Below, in pieces: positions 51,678 to 60,564 of a stretch of 64,000 bases of DNA. The first letter of the stretch is position 1, and the number at the start of each line of letters is the position of its first letter. Under the pieces are notes generated by a model. The model saw only the letters and a list, made by a program, of their open reading frames with translations. It ran no database searches and had not been told where the DNA came from. Made by a program: the position numbers and the translations under genes. Source of the DNA: UBA2031 sp037189985 (GTDB taxonomy: Bacteria; Pseudomonadota; Gammaproteobacteria; Pseudomonadales; Moraxellaceae); assembly GCA_037189985.1 (NCBI GenBank), contig JBBCJX010000024.1:1-64000 (forward strand). The letters run 5' to 3'.

Positions 51678-53086
51678 GATGCACTCTTCCCTACAGTGAC
51701 AACCAGAAGTTTTGCAGGATCGATATGGTGCTGAAAAGCACGGCGAATGTCTTTTGCAGTGACTGCCTGAACGCGATCCAGATACTGGTCAAGATAGTCC
51801 AGCGGCAAGCCATAAAAACCAATGGCGCCAAGATACCCGGAAATGCTGGCATTGCTGGCTGTGGACAATGGGAAGCTTCCGATAATGTTGGCCTTTGCCT
51901 CTCCCAGCTCACTATCCGATGGTCCCTGCCTGACATAATCAGCGAGAAGGCGTCGCAAAAGCACCAACGCCTCTGCCGCCTGGTCCGAGCGGGTGGAAAG
52001 GCTGATGGCGAATGGCCCTGCAGCACGCATCTGCGTAAAACCGGAGCTCACGCCATAGGCCAAGCCTCTCTGCTGCCTGACTTCTTTCATCAACCGCGAT
52101 GTGAATCCCCCGCCACCCAGTATTTCATTGCCAACCATGAGGGCAAAATAATCAGGATCACCGTAAGGGACTCCCGGTTGCCCTACAAGGATATGCGTCT
52201 GTGCAGAGGGGAACTCCTGATGCAGATGACGGGCCTTTTTGAGTGCAGCCACTTTTGGCAATGCCGGTGCCGGCGCGCCAGCCGGCAGGGCAGCACTGGC
52301 ACGCTCTGCCATCATTTCCGCCTCTTGCCTCGAGAGCGCACCAACAATTGCTATCGTAAGATTCCTGGCCACGTAATAGCGCTGATGAAAAGTGGTCAGC
52401 TCATTCCGCCCGATCATGGACAGGGTGGTACGTGTACCCGTTGGGGGCTCTGCATAAGGATGCGTGCCGTATAACGCCTTGTAGAACAGTTTTCTTGCGA
52501 GCGCAGCAGGTGACTGCTCCTGTTGCTGCAAGCCGACCTCACTGCCCTGCATGATTCGGGCAAGAGCCTCTTCCGGGAACTGCGGATGAGCCACAACATC
52601 TGCAAAAACATCAAGAGCAGGGCTTCTGTAGGCAGGGTCACTCAATACACGCAACTGCAAAACAGCCATGTCCCGATGTGAGCTTGCATTGAAGCGGGCC
52701 CCCACATGCTCAAAATCGGCAGCAATTCTCGAAGTGTCACGAGTCGGAGTGCCTTCACTCAACATGCGGTTAGTGATGGAGGCCAATCCGGCCATCACGC
52801 CGTCGCGAGCCCCTCCTGCATCAAAGACAAACCGCAGGTCCACCATGGGCAGTTCGCGGGCCTCGACAAAATAGACACGAGCACCATTCGCAGTAACCCA
52901 ATGCTGAATGGGGACCTCACGGCGCGACTCCGGAGCGGGAAGATCCTTCAGACTGGAAAGCTTCTCCAGCGCCGTCATCGGGCCTTCGGTGACAGCCGCT
53001 CCTTCATGCCCGGCATGAGCACCCACGGTTATCACCATCAGCATCAGCAGTGCGATTGTTCGGCAGAGCAGAGACATACTACTCAT
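51674..53086 (-). CDS. M16 peptidase-like protein, non-catalytic subunit
   Basis: 470-residue exported protein of the M16 (pitrilysin/processing peptidase) fold with a signal peptide (residues 1-25, VGAHA-G). The zinc motif HxxEH is absent: the equivalent stretch reads MAGLASITNRMLSEGT. It does keep the C-terminal substrate-handling RSDQAAEAL and GGGGFTSRLMKEVRQQRGLAYGVSS segments. It overlaps the catalytic M16 gene upstream by 4 bases and should form a heterodimer with it, like bacterial and mitochondrial processing-peptidase pairs. Confidence 0.88.
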   Translation of the reverse strand: MSSMSLLCRTIALLMLMVITVGAHAGHEGAAVTEGPMTALEKLSSLKDLPAPESRREVPIQHWVTANGARVYFVEARELPMVDLRFVFDAGGARDGVMAGLASITNRMLSEGTPTRDTSRIAADFEHVGARFNASSHRDMAVLQLRVLSDPAYRSPALDVFADVVAHPQFPEEALARIMQGSEVGLQQQEQSPAALARKLFYKALYGTHPYAEPPTGTRTTLSMIGRNELTTFHQRYYVARNLTIAIVGALSRQEAEMMAERASAALPAGAPAPALPKVAALKKARHLHQEFPSAQTHILVGQPGVPYGDPDYFALMVGNEILGGGGFTSRLMKEVRQQRGLAYGVSSGFTQMRAAGPFAISLSTRSDQAAEALVLLRRLLADYVRQGPSDSELGEAKANIIGSFPLSTASNASISGYLGAIGFYGLPLDYLDQYLDRVQAVTAKDIRRAFQHHIDPAKLLVVTVGKSAS

Positions 53087-54417
53087 TGCGCAGCCTCCCC
53101 GGGCAACAGATGCAACACTGCACGGCGGGCAGGCACCAGAAAGGTACGTGCAGCATCACGCACTGCATCCGGAGTCACTGCTCGCAAGGCTTGTGGCCAC
53201 TCGTCCAACATGCGCCATGACTGGCCGACACTTTCCAAACGTCCGATACTGTTGGCCTGCTCCTGAACCGAATCGCGCTCAAACACCTCTCCCGAGAGAA
53301 AGCCTGCGTAAACACGATTGAGGTCTTCGTCAGTAATCGTTTCTGATTTCAGGTTCTCGATTTCCTTAAGCAAAGCCGCCTCAAGCTCATCAAGTGATCT
53401 CCCGGGAGCAGGCACCGCAGTGATCATGAAAAGCGTGTCACCTCGGGCAAAGGCGTCATAGCCCGATCCCACGGCCGAGGCGATCCGTTGCTCACGGACC
53501 AGACGGGTTTCCAGACGGGCACTCATACCCTCGTCCATGACGCCTGCCAGAAGGCGTAGAGCCTCCGCCTGCCCGGGCTTGCCAGTATTGAGGGACGGAA
53601 CGTTATAGCCCAGATAGAGCGACGGGACCTTGCCCGGCAGACTGAGCTTCATCCGCCGGTCGCCAGGCTCAGGCAACTCTGTGGGCAGTCTGGCAACAGG
53701 CAGTTCCCGAGCCGGAATAGCGGCAAAATAGCGCTCTGTGAGCGCTTTCACCTTCACCGAATCCACGTCGCCTGCAATGACTAGCGTGGCATTGTTGGGG
53801 GCATACCAGCTTTCATACCAGCGCCGCAGATCATCCACGGTCATGGCCTGAAGATCGGCCATCCATCCCACTGTCGGCTGGCGTGCCGGGCTGGTCAGGA
53901 AGGCCAGTGTCATGAAGCGTTCCATGGCCAGGGACTGTGGCTTGTCATCCGTGCGCAGACGACGCTCCTCCATCACCACACGGATTTCCTGGGCGAATGA
54001 TTCGGGCTGAAGCACAAGATTGCGCATACGATCCGCCTCCAGCTCAAGGGCCAGGGCCAGCTTGTCGGCGGTGTAGACTTGGTAATAGGCGGTGTAGTCA
54101 TCTGTGGTGAAGGCGTTGTCCTGGCCTCCGTAGAGAGAGACGATGCGCGAAAACTCGCCCTCGGGCACCAATGATGTTCCCTTGAACATCATGTGCTCAA
54201 GCGCATGCGATATCCCCGTCAGACCTTGGGGCTCATGGCTGGAGCCCACCCTGTACCAGACTTGGGCTACGACGACAGGAGCACGATGGTCTTCACGCAC
54301 CACCAGCTTGAGACCGTTGTCCAGCCGGTATTCGGTGGTTTTGGCAGAAGCATGGACCCATCCACCGCCCATCAGGGAAAACCCCATGAAAAGACAACAC
54401 ACAAACCTGCGGGGCAT
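53083..54417 (-). CDS. M16 zinc peptidase, catalytic subunit
   Basis: 444-residue periplasmic peptidase. A signal peptide (about residues 1-23) is followed by the inverted zinc motif HALEHMMFKGT and the distal Glu in EIRVVMEERR, both intact. Substrate unknown. It is divergent from ftsY and heads a coupled unit M16-M16-rsmD-hydrolase. From memory, two M16 genes precede rsmD next to ftsY in P. aeruginosa as well. Confidence 0.92.
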   Translation of the reverse strand: MPRRFVCCLFMGFSLMGGGWVHASAKTTEYRLDNGLKLVVREDHRAPVVVAQVWYRVGSSHEPQGLTGISHALEHMMFKGTSLVPEGEFSRIVSLYGGQDNAFTTDDYTAYYQVYTADKLALALELEADRMRNLVLQPESFAQEIRVVMEERRLRTDDKPQSLAMERFMTLAFLTSPARQPTVGWMADLQAMTVDDLRRWYESWYAPNNATLVIAGDVDSVKVKALTERYFAAIPARELPVARLPTELPEPGDRRMKLSLPGKVPSLYLGYNVPSLNTGKPGQAEALRLLAGVMDEGMSARLETRLVREQRIASAVGSGYDAFARGDTLFMITAVPAPGRSLDELEAALLKEIENLKSETITDEDLNRVYAGFLSGEVFERDSVQEQANSIGRLESVGQSWRMLDEWPQALRAVTPDAVRDAARTFLVPARRAVLHLLPGEAAQ

Positions 54418-54581
54418 GAAGGCTCCGTAGCTGATAATTCAAAAACCAGGGATGACATGAGTTCCGGAAACCCCTGCCACCGTATCTCGCAAGGCAGGTT
54501 CTGGCTGACCCGAAGGGCTGGTAGCATAGCCCATCCCGCCAGGACACTGCAGTTCGCGGCGGCCTTGAGTTTGTAGCATTC

Positions 54582-55682
54582 ATGTCTGATCCGAAATCCC
54601 CTGACACTCCTGACAAACCCTTGGGCCAGTCCTTGAAGAGTTGGTTCAAACGCTCTTCGGATACTGGCAGTGTGGCCGCATCGCCTGTCACGGAAATCCA
54701 GCCCCCCGTGCTTTCGCCAACTGATGCCACTACTGACCCTGCCGACGAAGTCACGGAAGGCAGCTTCCTCCAGCGCATGAAGCTGGGCCTTTCACGCACG
54801 CGCGACTCCTTCAGCAACGGCATGGCAACACTGCTTATCGGCGCCAAGGAAATCGATGACGAACTGCTGGAAGATATTGAAACCCAGATGCTGGTGGCCG
54901 ACATCGGAGCCAATGCCACACGCCGCATCATCGATGCCCTTACGGCACGTGTTGCCCGCAAAGAACTGACACACTCACATGCTCTCTACAAGGCATTGCA
55001 GAGTGAGTTGGCAGAGTTGCTGGCACCACAGGTGGCGCCGCTCGTCATTGATACAACAAAGAAGCCTTTCGTCATCCTGATGGTGGGTGTAAACGGTGTC
55101 GGCAAGACCACCACCATCGGCAAGCTGGCCAAGCGCTTCCAGAAAGAAGGAAAAAGCGTGATGCTCGCGGCGGGGGACACCTTCCGTGCTGCCGCTACCG
55201 AGCAACTCGTTGTCTGGGGCGAGCGCAACAATGTGCCCGTGGTGTCACAGGGGGCCAACGCAGACTCGGCCTCTGTGCTTTTCGACGCGCTCTCCAGTGC
55301 CCGGTCAAAAAACATTGACGTGTTGATTGCCGATACAGCTGGACGCCTCCATACCAAATCCAACCTCATGGAAGAGCTCAAGAAAGTCTTGCGTGTCATG
55401 CAGAAGATAGACCCCTCTGCCCCGCACGAAACCATGCTGGTGGTTGATGCCGGCACAGGCCAGAATGCCTTGTCACAAGTCCAGGAGTTCCATCAGGCCG
55501 TGGGCCTGACAGGCCTCACCATCACCAAGCTCGATGGCACTGCCAAGGGTGGCGTTCTTTTCAATATTGCCAGCCGGACGAAAGTACCCATCCGCTTTAT
55601 CGGTGTGGGAGAGAAAATTGATGATCTCCGGCCATTTGAAGCAAAAGACTTTATCAGCGCCTTATTTGACAGGGATTCTTAA
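54582..55682 (+). CDS. ftsY: Signal recognition particle receptor FtsY
   Basis: 366-residue SRP receptor GTPase that docks nascent membrane proteins. A short acidic/Pro-rich A region (residues 1-65) is followed by the N domain and the G domain: GVNGVGKTTTIGKLA, ADTAGR and TKLDGTAKGG. No strong ribosome site lies before the ATG. The stop TAA is directly followed by the ATG of the inserted methyltransferase gene, where ftsE is normally expected. Confidence 0.97.
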   Translation: MSDPKSPDTPDKPLGQSLKSWFKRSSDTGSVAASPVTEIQPPVLSPTDATTDPADEVTEGSFLQRMKLGLSRTRDSFSNGMATLLIGAKEIDDELLEDIETQMLVADIGANATRRIIDALTARVARKELTHSHALYKALQSELAELLAPQVAPLVIDTTKKPFVILMVGVNGVGKTTTIGKLAKRFQKEGKSVMLAAGDTFRAAATEQLVVWGERNNVPVVSQGANADSASVLFDALSSARSKNIDVLIADTAGRLHTKSNLMEELKKVLRVMQKIDPSAPHETMLVVDAGTGQNALSQVQEFHQAVGLTGLTITKLDGTAKGGVLFNIASRTKVPIRFIGVGEKIDDLRPFEAKDFISALFDRDS

Positions 55683-56336
55683 ATGACCCGAACAACGAAA
55701 AGAAATATCTGGAAGAAGCTTCTAGAGCTCCTGCCCTGGAGCTTCGATTCTTCCCGGAATTATTGGCTGGATCGTTATAATCAGGAAGGCGACTCAGGAA
55801 GTGGCTCGTATGGAGAGTTGGCAAAATTCAAGGCTGACTTCATTAATGAATTTGTCAAAAGCAATGACATAGCTAGTGTTCTTGAGTTTGGATGTGGCGA
55901 TGGCAATCAGCTGACTCTTGCAGAGTATCCGGAATATACAGGGGTGGATATCAGCCCTGAGGCCATCAGACGCTGCAAGGAAATTTTCTCGAAAGACAGT
56001 AGCAAGTCTTTTCTGCTGGACAATGAATACAGCGGCCAGAAAGCTGATCTTGTCCTGTCACTGGATGTACTTTACCACCTTGTCGAAGATCAGGTTTTTT
56101 CGGATTACATGCAGAAGTGCTTCAGAGCTGCAAATCACTTTGTGATCATATATTCAAGCAACCATGCAAATAACTCGCCTTGGCAAAAGCGCCATGTCCG
56201 GCATCATCGCTTCAGTGACTGGATAGCAACTCATCATCCCGAATGGCGCCTCATAAAAACCCATATGCGCAAAGAGTATCTTCCTCCTGCCATCGCAGCA
56301 GGCTCTTTTGCTGACTTTTATGTCTACTCAAAATGA
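55683..56336 (+). CDS. Class I SAM-dependent methyltransferase inserted between ftsY and ftsE
   Basis: 217-residue methyltransferase-like protein. The SAM motif I is VLEFGCGDGNQL (about residues 66-77), followed by an acidic loop TGVDISPEAI and the LSLDVLYHLVED motif; the C-terminus (NSPWQKRHVRHHRFSDWIA) resembles enzymes from surface-polysaccharide loci. Substrate unknown. Three sampled 60-base lines are 38, 47 and 40% GC, against 62% in ftsY and 65% in ftsE, so it looks acquired. It abuts ftsY with no gap and overlaps ftsE by 4 bases (ATGA), so it is fully inside the operon. Confidence 0.85.
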   Translation: MTRTTKRNIWKKLLELLPWSFDSSRNYWLDRYNQEGDSGSGSYGELAKFKADFINEFVKSNDIASVLEFGCGDGNQLTLAEYPEYTGVDISPEAIRRCKEIFSKDSSKSFLLDNEYSGQKADLVLSLDVLYHLVEDQVFSDYMQKCFRAANHFVIIYSSNHANNSPWQKRHVRHHRFSDWIATHHPEWRLIKTHMRKEYLPPAIAAGSFADFYVYSK

Positions 56337-56995
56337 TCACCTTCAACAACGTCAGCAAGACTTACCCGTCCGGCTATGAAGCCCTGAAGCAGGTCAGCTT
56401 TTCGCTGGGGGCTGGCGAAATGGCTTTTCTCACGGGGCACTCCGGCGCCGGGAAATCCACACTGCTCAAGTTGCTGCTGCTGACAGAGCGGGCCAGCTCT
56501 GGGCAAGTAGAAGTCAACGGCGTTGACTACTCCCGCCTGAAGGGTCGTGGCATTGCCCACGCACGCCGCCGCATCGGCATGGTTTATCAGGATCACAACC
56601 TGCTGGATGACCGCAGCATTTATGACAATGTCGCCTTGCCACTCATCATCAATGGCCTGGACAGCCGGGACATCCCGCGCCGGGTTCATGCTGCACTGGA
56701 CATGGTCGGCCTCGCCCATCGCGCCAAAGCATTGCCTGTCACTCTTTCAGGCGGTGAACAGCAACGTGTGGGCATTGCTCGTGCCGTAGTCAGCAAACCG
56801 TCGCTGCTGCTGGCGGATGAGCCCACCGGAAACCTGGATCCGGATCTGGCGACCAGCGTCATGAACATTTTCGAGGAGCTTTCATCAGTCGGCGTCAGCA
56901 TTCTTGTTGCCACGCATGACCTGCCCCTGATCGCCCGCTATCGCCATCGCCTGCTTACGTTGCGGGATGGCCGCCTTGTGGGAGATGCCGTATGA
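56333..56995 (+). CDS. ftsE: Cell division ATP-binding protein FtsE
   Basis: 220-residue ABC ATPase which with FtsX controls septal peptidoglycan hydrolysis through EnvC or similar partners. Walker A (GHSGAGKST), signature (LSGGEQQR), Walker B (LLLADEPTGNLD) and the H-loop (VATHD) are complete. Overlaps ftsX by 4 bases. Confidence 0.97.
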   Translation: MITFNNVSKTYPSGYEALKQVSFSLGAGEMAFLTGHSGAGKSTLLKLLLLTERASSGQVEVNGVDYSRLKGRGIAHARRRIGMVYQDHNLLDDRSIYDNVALPLIINGLDSRDIPRRVHAALDMVGLAHRAKALPVTLSGGEQQRVGIARAVVSKPSLLLADEPTGNLDPDLATSVMNIFEELSSVGVSILVATHDLPLIARYRHRLLTLRDGRLVGDAV

Positions 56996-57939
56996 GTGGT
57001 GCACAGAAGTCACGACGCAGTCTGTCTGCCTCCCTTGCCCACTGGCGGGCACACCATATGCGTGAGGCAGGTGACAGCCTGCGCCGGCTGACCGTCACGC
57101 CCGTTGCCACACTGATGACGCTGCTTGTAGTGGCATTGGCGCTGTCCCTGCCCGCATCCCTCTACCTGCTGTTGGGGAATGCAGAGCGCCTTGTCGGCAA
57201 CTGGGACGGACAGGCACAGATATCCCTCTACCTGCATGAGAATCTTTCCGCCGAACGTCAAACCTCCCTGCGGACCCAGCTTGCCGGGCGTGATGATGTG
57301 GCACAGGCAAAACTGATCACACCCGCCGATGCCCTGGAGGAATTCCGCGATCTCTCAGGTTATGGCGAAGTACTCAACCTGCTGGAAGGAAATCCCTTGC
57401 CGGCCGTGGTAGTCGTGACCCCGGCCGATATCTCGCCGGCTGCCGTCAAACGACTACGTGACCAGTTTGCAGGGCTCCCGGAAGTGGAGGGAGCAGACAT
57501 AGACCTCGCCTGGGTACAGCGCCTTGCCGCCATCCTGGAACTGGGCCAGCGCTTGCTGCTCGCCCTGGCACTGGCCTTGGGAGCCACCGTCTTGCTGGTC
57601 ATCGGCAACACCATACGGCTAGGCTTCGAGTCGCGTCGTGACGAGGTCCAGGTCCTCAAGCTGCTGGGAGCAACGGATGCCTTTGTACGCCGCCCCTTCC
57701 TCTATGCCGGCCTCTGGACAGGACTGCTAGGCGGACTGCTGGCATGCCTGGCCGTCCTGCTTCTCTTCCTCTGGCTGACGCCTCCTTCACAGGAGTTGGC
57801 CAGCCTGTACGGCAGCAGCTTCATGCTCTCGGGATTAAACCTTTCCACGGCACTTGGGCTGCTGGCCAGCAGCACCCTGCTTGGCACCCTCGGTGCCTGG
57901 CTAGCCGTTGGTCGTCTGCTCAGGGCAATGGAGCCCTGA
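56992..57939 (+). CDS. ftsX: Cell division membrane protein FtsX
   Basis: 315-residue inner-membrane partner of FtsE with four membrane segments (about 37-60, and three in the last 130 residues) and a periplasmic loop between helices 1 and 2 (residues 65-170) that contacts the hydrolase activator. It ends in a hairpin whose stem includes its stop codon. Confidence 0.96.
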   Translation: MSGAQKSRRSLSASLAHWRAHHMREAGDSLRRLTVTPVATLMTLLVVALALSLPASLYLLLGNAERLVGNWDGQAQISLYLHENLSAERQTSLRTQLAGRDDVAQAKLITPADALEEFRDLSGYGEVLNLLEGNPLPAVVVVTPADISPAAVKRLRDQFAGLPEVEGADIDLAWVQRLAAILELGQRLLLALALALGATVLLVIGNTIRLGFESRRDEVQVLKLLGATDAFVRRPFLYAGLWTGLLGGLLACLAVLLLFLWLTPPSQELASLYGSSFMLSGLNLSTALGLLASSTLLGTLGAWLAVGRLLRAMEP

Positions 57940-57964
57940 GCCCAGCTCTCTCCAAGGGCTCAGG
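57935..57964 (+). other. Hairpin at the ftsX stop codon
   Basis: Stem CCTGAGCCC / GGGCTCAGG (9 bp perfect, 12-base loop) includes the ftsX TGA. No U-run follows, so some transcription may continue into rpoH. Confidence 0.45.
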
Positions 57965-58005
57965 CGCTGTTACAAAAGCCCCCCAAAATCGCCTCTTTCC
58001 ATGCT

Positions 58006-58035
58006 TTAGCACTCTCCCCATGAGGGTGCTAATAT
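58006..58035 (+). promoter_or_regulatory. CIRCE element over the likely rpoH promoter
   Basis: TTAGCACTC (58006-58014), nine bases, then GGGTGCTAA (58024-58032) matches the CIRCE consensus TTAGCACTC-N9-GAGTGCTAA at 17 of 18 positions with exact spacing. A promoter candidate TTAGCA (58006-58011), an 18-base spacer and TAATAT (58030-58035) overlaps it. CIRCE is the operator of the heat-shock repressor HrcA. Its presence upstream of rpoH implies that HrcA represses synthesis of sigma-32; HrcA itself is not in the window. Confidence 0.8.
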
Positions 58036-58084
58036 CGGTGGCATATCGAGTCACCCACTCCTTTCACAGACCATGGAGTCAACC

Positions 58085-58942
58085 ATGACGAACAACCAGC
58101 TGGTGCCGGTTTCGCTGGCGGTACCCGGGGTCAACCTGGGCTCCTACATCACCACCGTGAACAGCATTCCCGTGCTGTCCGCCGAGGATGAGCGCGCCCT
58201 TGCCGAACGCTATTTCGAAGACGAAGACGTGGATGCTGCACGCCAACTCGTATTGGCCCACCTGCGCTTTGTCGTGCACATCGCCAAGAGCTACGCCGGC
58301 TATGGCCTGCCACAGGCAGACCTGATCCAGGAAGGCAACGTCGGTCTGATGAAAGCCGTGAAGCGCTTCGACCACACCATGGGCGTGCGCCTCGTTTCCT
58401 TTGCCGTGCACTGGATCAAGGCCGAGATCCACGAATACGTGATCAAGAACTGGCGCATCGTGAAGGTCGCCACGACTAAAGCCCAGCGCAAGCTGTTCTT
58501 CAACCTGCGCAGCAAGAAGAAGGGTACGGGCCGTCTCAGCATCGCCGAGGCAGAGCGCATTGCCGGCGACCTGAACGTCACGCCGGATCAGGTACTGGAA
58601 ATGGAAGGCCGTCTCTATGCCTATGACGCCTCCTTTGATGCCGCACCGGATGAAGATGAGGACCGCGTCGGCCAAGCGCCTGCCTACTATCTGGAAGACA
58701 ACCGCTACGACCCGGCGGTACAACTGGAGGAAGCCGATTGGGAGGCCGACTCCACCGAAAGGCTGATGAATGCCATGGGCAAGCTGGATGAGCGCAGCAA
58801 GAACATCCTTGCACGCCGCTGGCTGGCCGAAGACAAGGCAACATTGCATGAGCTGGCCGCAGAATACGGTGTGTCTGCAGAGCGCATACGCCAGCTCGAA
58901 AAGAATGCCATGGAGAAGATCAAGGCTGTCATGGTGGCCTGA
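58085..58942 (+). CDS. rpoH: Heat-shock sigma factor sigma-32
   Basis: 285-residue sigma factor. Region 2 (LVLAHLRFVVHIAKSYAGYGLPQADLIQEGNVGLMKAVKRFD), the RpoH box (QRKLFFNLRS) that sets it apart from other sigmas, and region 4 (TLHELAAEYGVSAERIRQLEKNAMEKIK) are all intact. ATG 58085 is chosen because GGAG lies 6 bases before; an upstream ATG at 58073 has no such site. Downstream of ftsX, with a CIRCE-like operator in the gap. Confidence 0.96.
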   Translation: MTNNQLVPVSLAVPGVNLGSYITTVNSIPVLSAEDERALAERYFEDEDVDAARQLVLAHLRFVVHIAKSYAGYGLPQADLIQEGNVGLMKAVKRFDHTMGVRLVSFAVHWIKAEIHEYVIKNWRIVKVATTKAQRKLFFNLRSKKKGTGRLSIAEAERIAGDLNVTPDQVLEMEGRLYAYDASFDAAPDEDEDRVGQAPAYYLEDNRYDPAVQLEEADWEADSTERLMNAMGKLDERSKNILARRWLAEDKATLHELAAEYGVSAERIRQLEKNAMEKIKAVMVA

Positions 58943-58968
58943 CTTCGCAAGGTATGACCGTTACACTG

Positions 58969-58995
58969 AACGCCGCGCCCCGCGCGGCGTTTTCT
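58969..58995 (+). terminator. Intrinsic terminator of rpoH
   Basis: Stem AACGCCGCGC / GCGCGGCGTT (10 bp, CCC loop) is followed by TTCTTTT, 26 bases past rpoH. Confidence 0.9.
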
Positions 58996-59077
58996 TTTGG
59001 CAAAATCAGCATGCACCAAGAACACAAACGCTCCAAGGCAGCACATACCAAGGCCAATTCACGACAGGACCGGAAAC

Positions 59078-59455
59078 ATGGGTATTAATTTCATTTTCCT
59101 GGGCAGCCTCAACCTGATGTTGGCCGTGATACTCGGCGCCTTCGGTGCCCACGGCCTCAAAGCCCGCGTCAACCCCGAGCAGCTTGCCTGGTGGCAAACC
59201 GGGGTGGATTACCATTTCTGGCATGCCCTGGGCCTGTTCGGTATCGGCCTGCTACTTCTGCACCAACCCCTGCTGGCCTACGCACGTTCCGCTGGCTGGC
59301 TGCTGCAGGTCGGCATCCTCATTTTCTGTGGCTCGCTATACGCCATGACACTGGGCGCTCCGCGCTGGTTTGGTGCCATCACGCCGATTGGCGGCCTGGC
59401 CATGATTGCAGGCTGGGCATTGCTGGCCTGGGCCTCGCTAAAGCTTGGACATTGA
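59078..59455 (+). CDS. DUF423 (YgdD-like) membrane protein
   Basis: 125-residue inner-membrane protein with four hydrophobic segments. The family signatures GAFGAHGLKARV near residue 20, QTGVDYHFWHALGLF and the C-terminal PIGGLAMIAGWALLAW are present. Function unknown. ATG 59078 places the first helix at the N-terminus. It lies 17 bases before thiS and may be read with the thi genes. Confidence 0.9.
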   Translation: MGINFIFLGSLNLMLAVILGAFGAHGLKARVNPEQLAWWQTGVDYHFWHALGLFGIGLLLLHQPLLAYARSAGWLLQVGILIFCGSLYAMTLGAPRWFGAITPIGGLAMIAGWALLAWASLKLGH

Positions 59456-59472
59456 AAAGCCGGAACACCGAC

Positions 59473-59670
59473 ATGCAGATACTCCTGAATGGCGAAGTAC
59501 ACGAAACTATTGCCACAACCGTGGCAGCCCTGCTGGATGAGCTGGAGCTGACCGGCAAACGGATTGCCGTCGAACTGAATGGTGACATTGCACCACGCAG
59601 CCAGCACATTGCCATTACCCTGCAAGCCAATGACCGCATCGAAATCGTGCATGCCATCGGTGGCGGCTGA
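59473..59670 (+). CDS. thiS: Thiazole sulfur carrier ThiS
   Basis: 65-residue ubiquitin-fold carrier ending in GGG, whose C-terminal glycine is adenylated and converted to thiocarboxylate, donating sulfur to ThiG. Begins MQILLNGE as in homologues. It lies 65 bases before thiG. No TPP riboswitch was recognised upstream. Confidence 0.95.
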   Translation: MQILLNGEVHETIATTVAALLDELELTGKRIAVELNGDIAPRSQHIAITLQANDRIEIVHAIGGG

Positions 59671-59735
59671 TTCAACCCATCCTCACGGTATTCAATCAGA
59701 AAGATTTCCGCCTGCGCGGTAATGATGGTGAAAAA

Positions 59736-60515
59736 ATGACAGATACCTTTTCTCTCGCTGGCAAGACTTATTCATCGCGCCTTCTGGTCGGCACCGGCAA
59801 ATACCGGGACTTCAACGAAACCCGTGACGCCATAGAGACCTCCGGTGCAGAAATCGTCACTGTGGCCATCCGCCGCACGAACATCGGCCAGAATGCAGGC
59901 GAACCCAACCTGCTTGATGTGATTCCACCAGAGAAATACACCATCCTGCCAAACACGGCTGGCTGCCATACCGCTGACGATGCCGTGCGTACCTGTCGTC
60001 TTGCCCGGGAACTGCTGGGTGGTCACAAACTGGTGAAGCTCGAGGTACTGGCCAACGACCACACGCTCTATCCCGATGTGGTGGAAACGCTGAAAGCAGC
60101 GGAAGTTCTGGTGAAGGATGGCTTCGATGTGATGGTCTACACCTCGGACGACCCCCTTGTCGCCAAGCGCCTGGAAGAAATCGGCTGCATCGCCGTAATG
60201 CCCTTGGGCTCGCTGATCGGCTCCGGCCTTGGCGTGGTGAATCCTTACAACCTGCGCATCATCATCGAACAAGCCAAGGTACCCGTACTTGTGGATGCAG
60301 GTGTCGGTACTGCTTCCGATGCCGCCTTCGCCATGGAGCTGGGTTGTGATGCCGTGCTCATGAACACCGCCATCGCCAAGGCGCAACAGCCCGTGCTCAT
60401 GGCCTCCGCCATGAAGAAGGCCATCGAAGCCGGGCGTGAGGCCTTCCTTGCTGGACGCATGGAGAAAAAACTCTATGGCTCTGCCTCCAGCCCCTTGTCC
60501 GGCAAGTTTTTCTGA
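59736..60515 (+). CDS. thiG: Thiazole synthase
   Basis: 259-residue TIM-barrel enzyme forming the thiazole of thiamine from DXP, dehydroglycine and ThiS thiocarboxylate. Motifs: SSRLLVGTGKY, NTAGCHTADDAV, the Schiff-base Lys in LVKLEVL and VLVDAGVGTASDAA near the C-terminal phosphate site. The start has AAUGAUGG-like upstream context but no strong ribosome site. Ends shortly before trmB. Confidence 0.97.
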   Translation: MTDTFSLAGKTYSSRLLVGTGKYRDFNETRDAIETSGAEIVTVAIRRTNIGQNAGEPNLLDVIPPEKYTILPNTAGCHTADDAVRTCRLARELLGGHKLVKLEVLANDHTLYPDVVETLKAAEVLVKDGFDVMVYTSDDPLVAKRLEEIGCIAVMPLGSLIGSGLGVVNPYNLRIIIEQAKVPVLVDAGVGTASDAAFAMELGCDAVLMNTAIAKAQQPVLMASAMKKAIEAGREAFLAGRMEKKLYGSASSPLSGKFF

Positions 60516-60564
60516 CCCATTCCCTGTAGCTGCGAATTCATTTGCACCCACAAAAGAAGCCATT

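Noticed and set aside
59456..59735. Possible TPP riboswitch before thiS or thiG
   Set aside because: The gaps of 17 and 65 bases contain no CTGAGA-type core or fitting fold.
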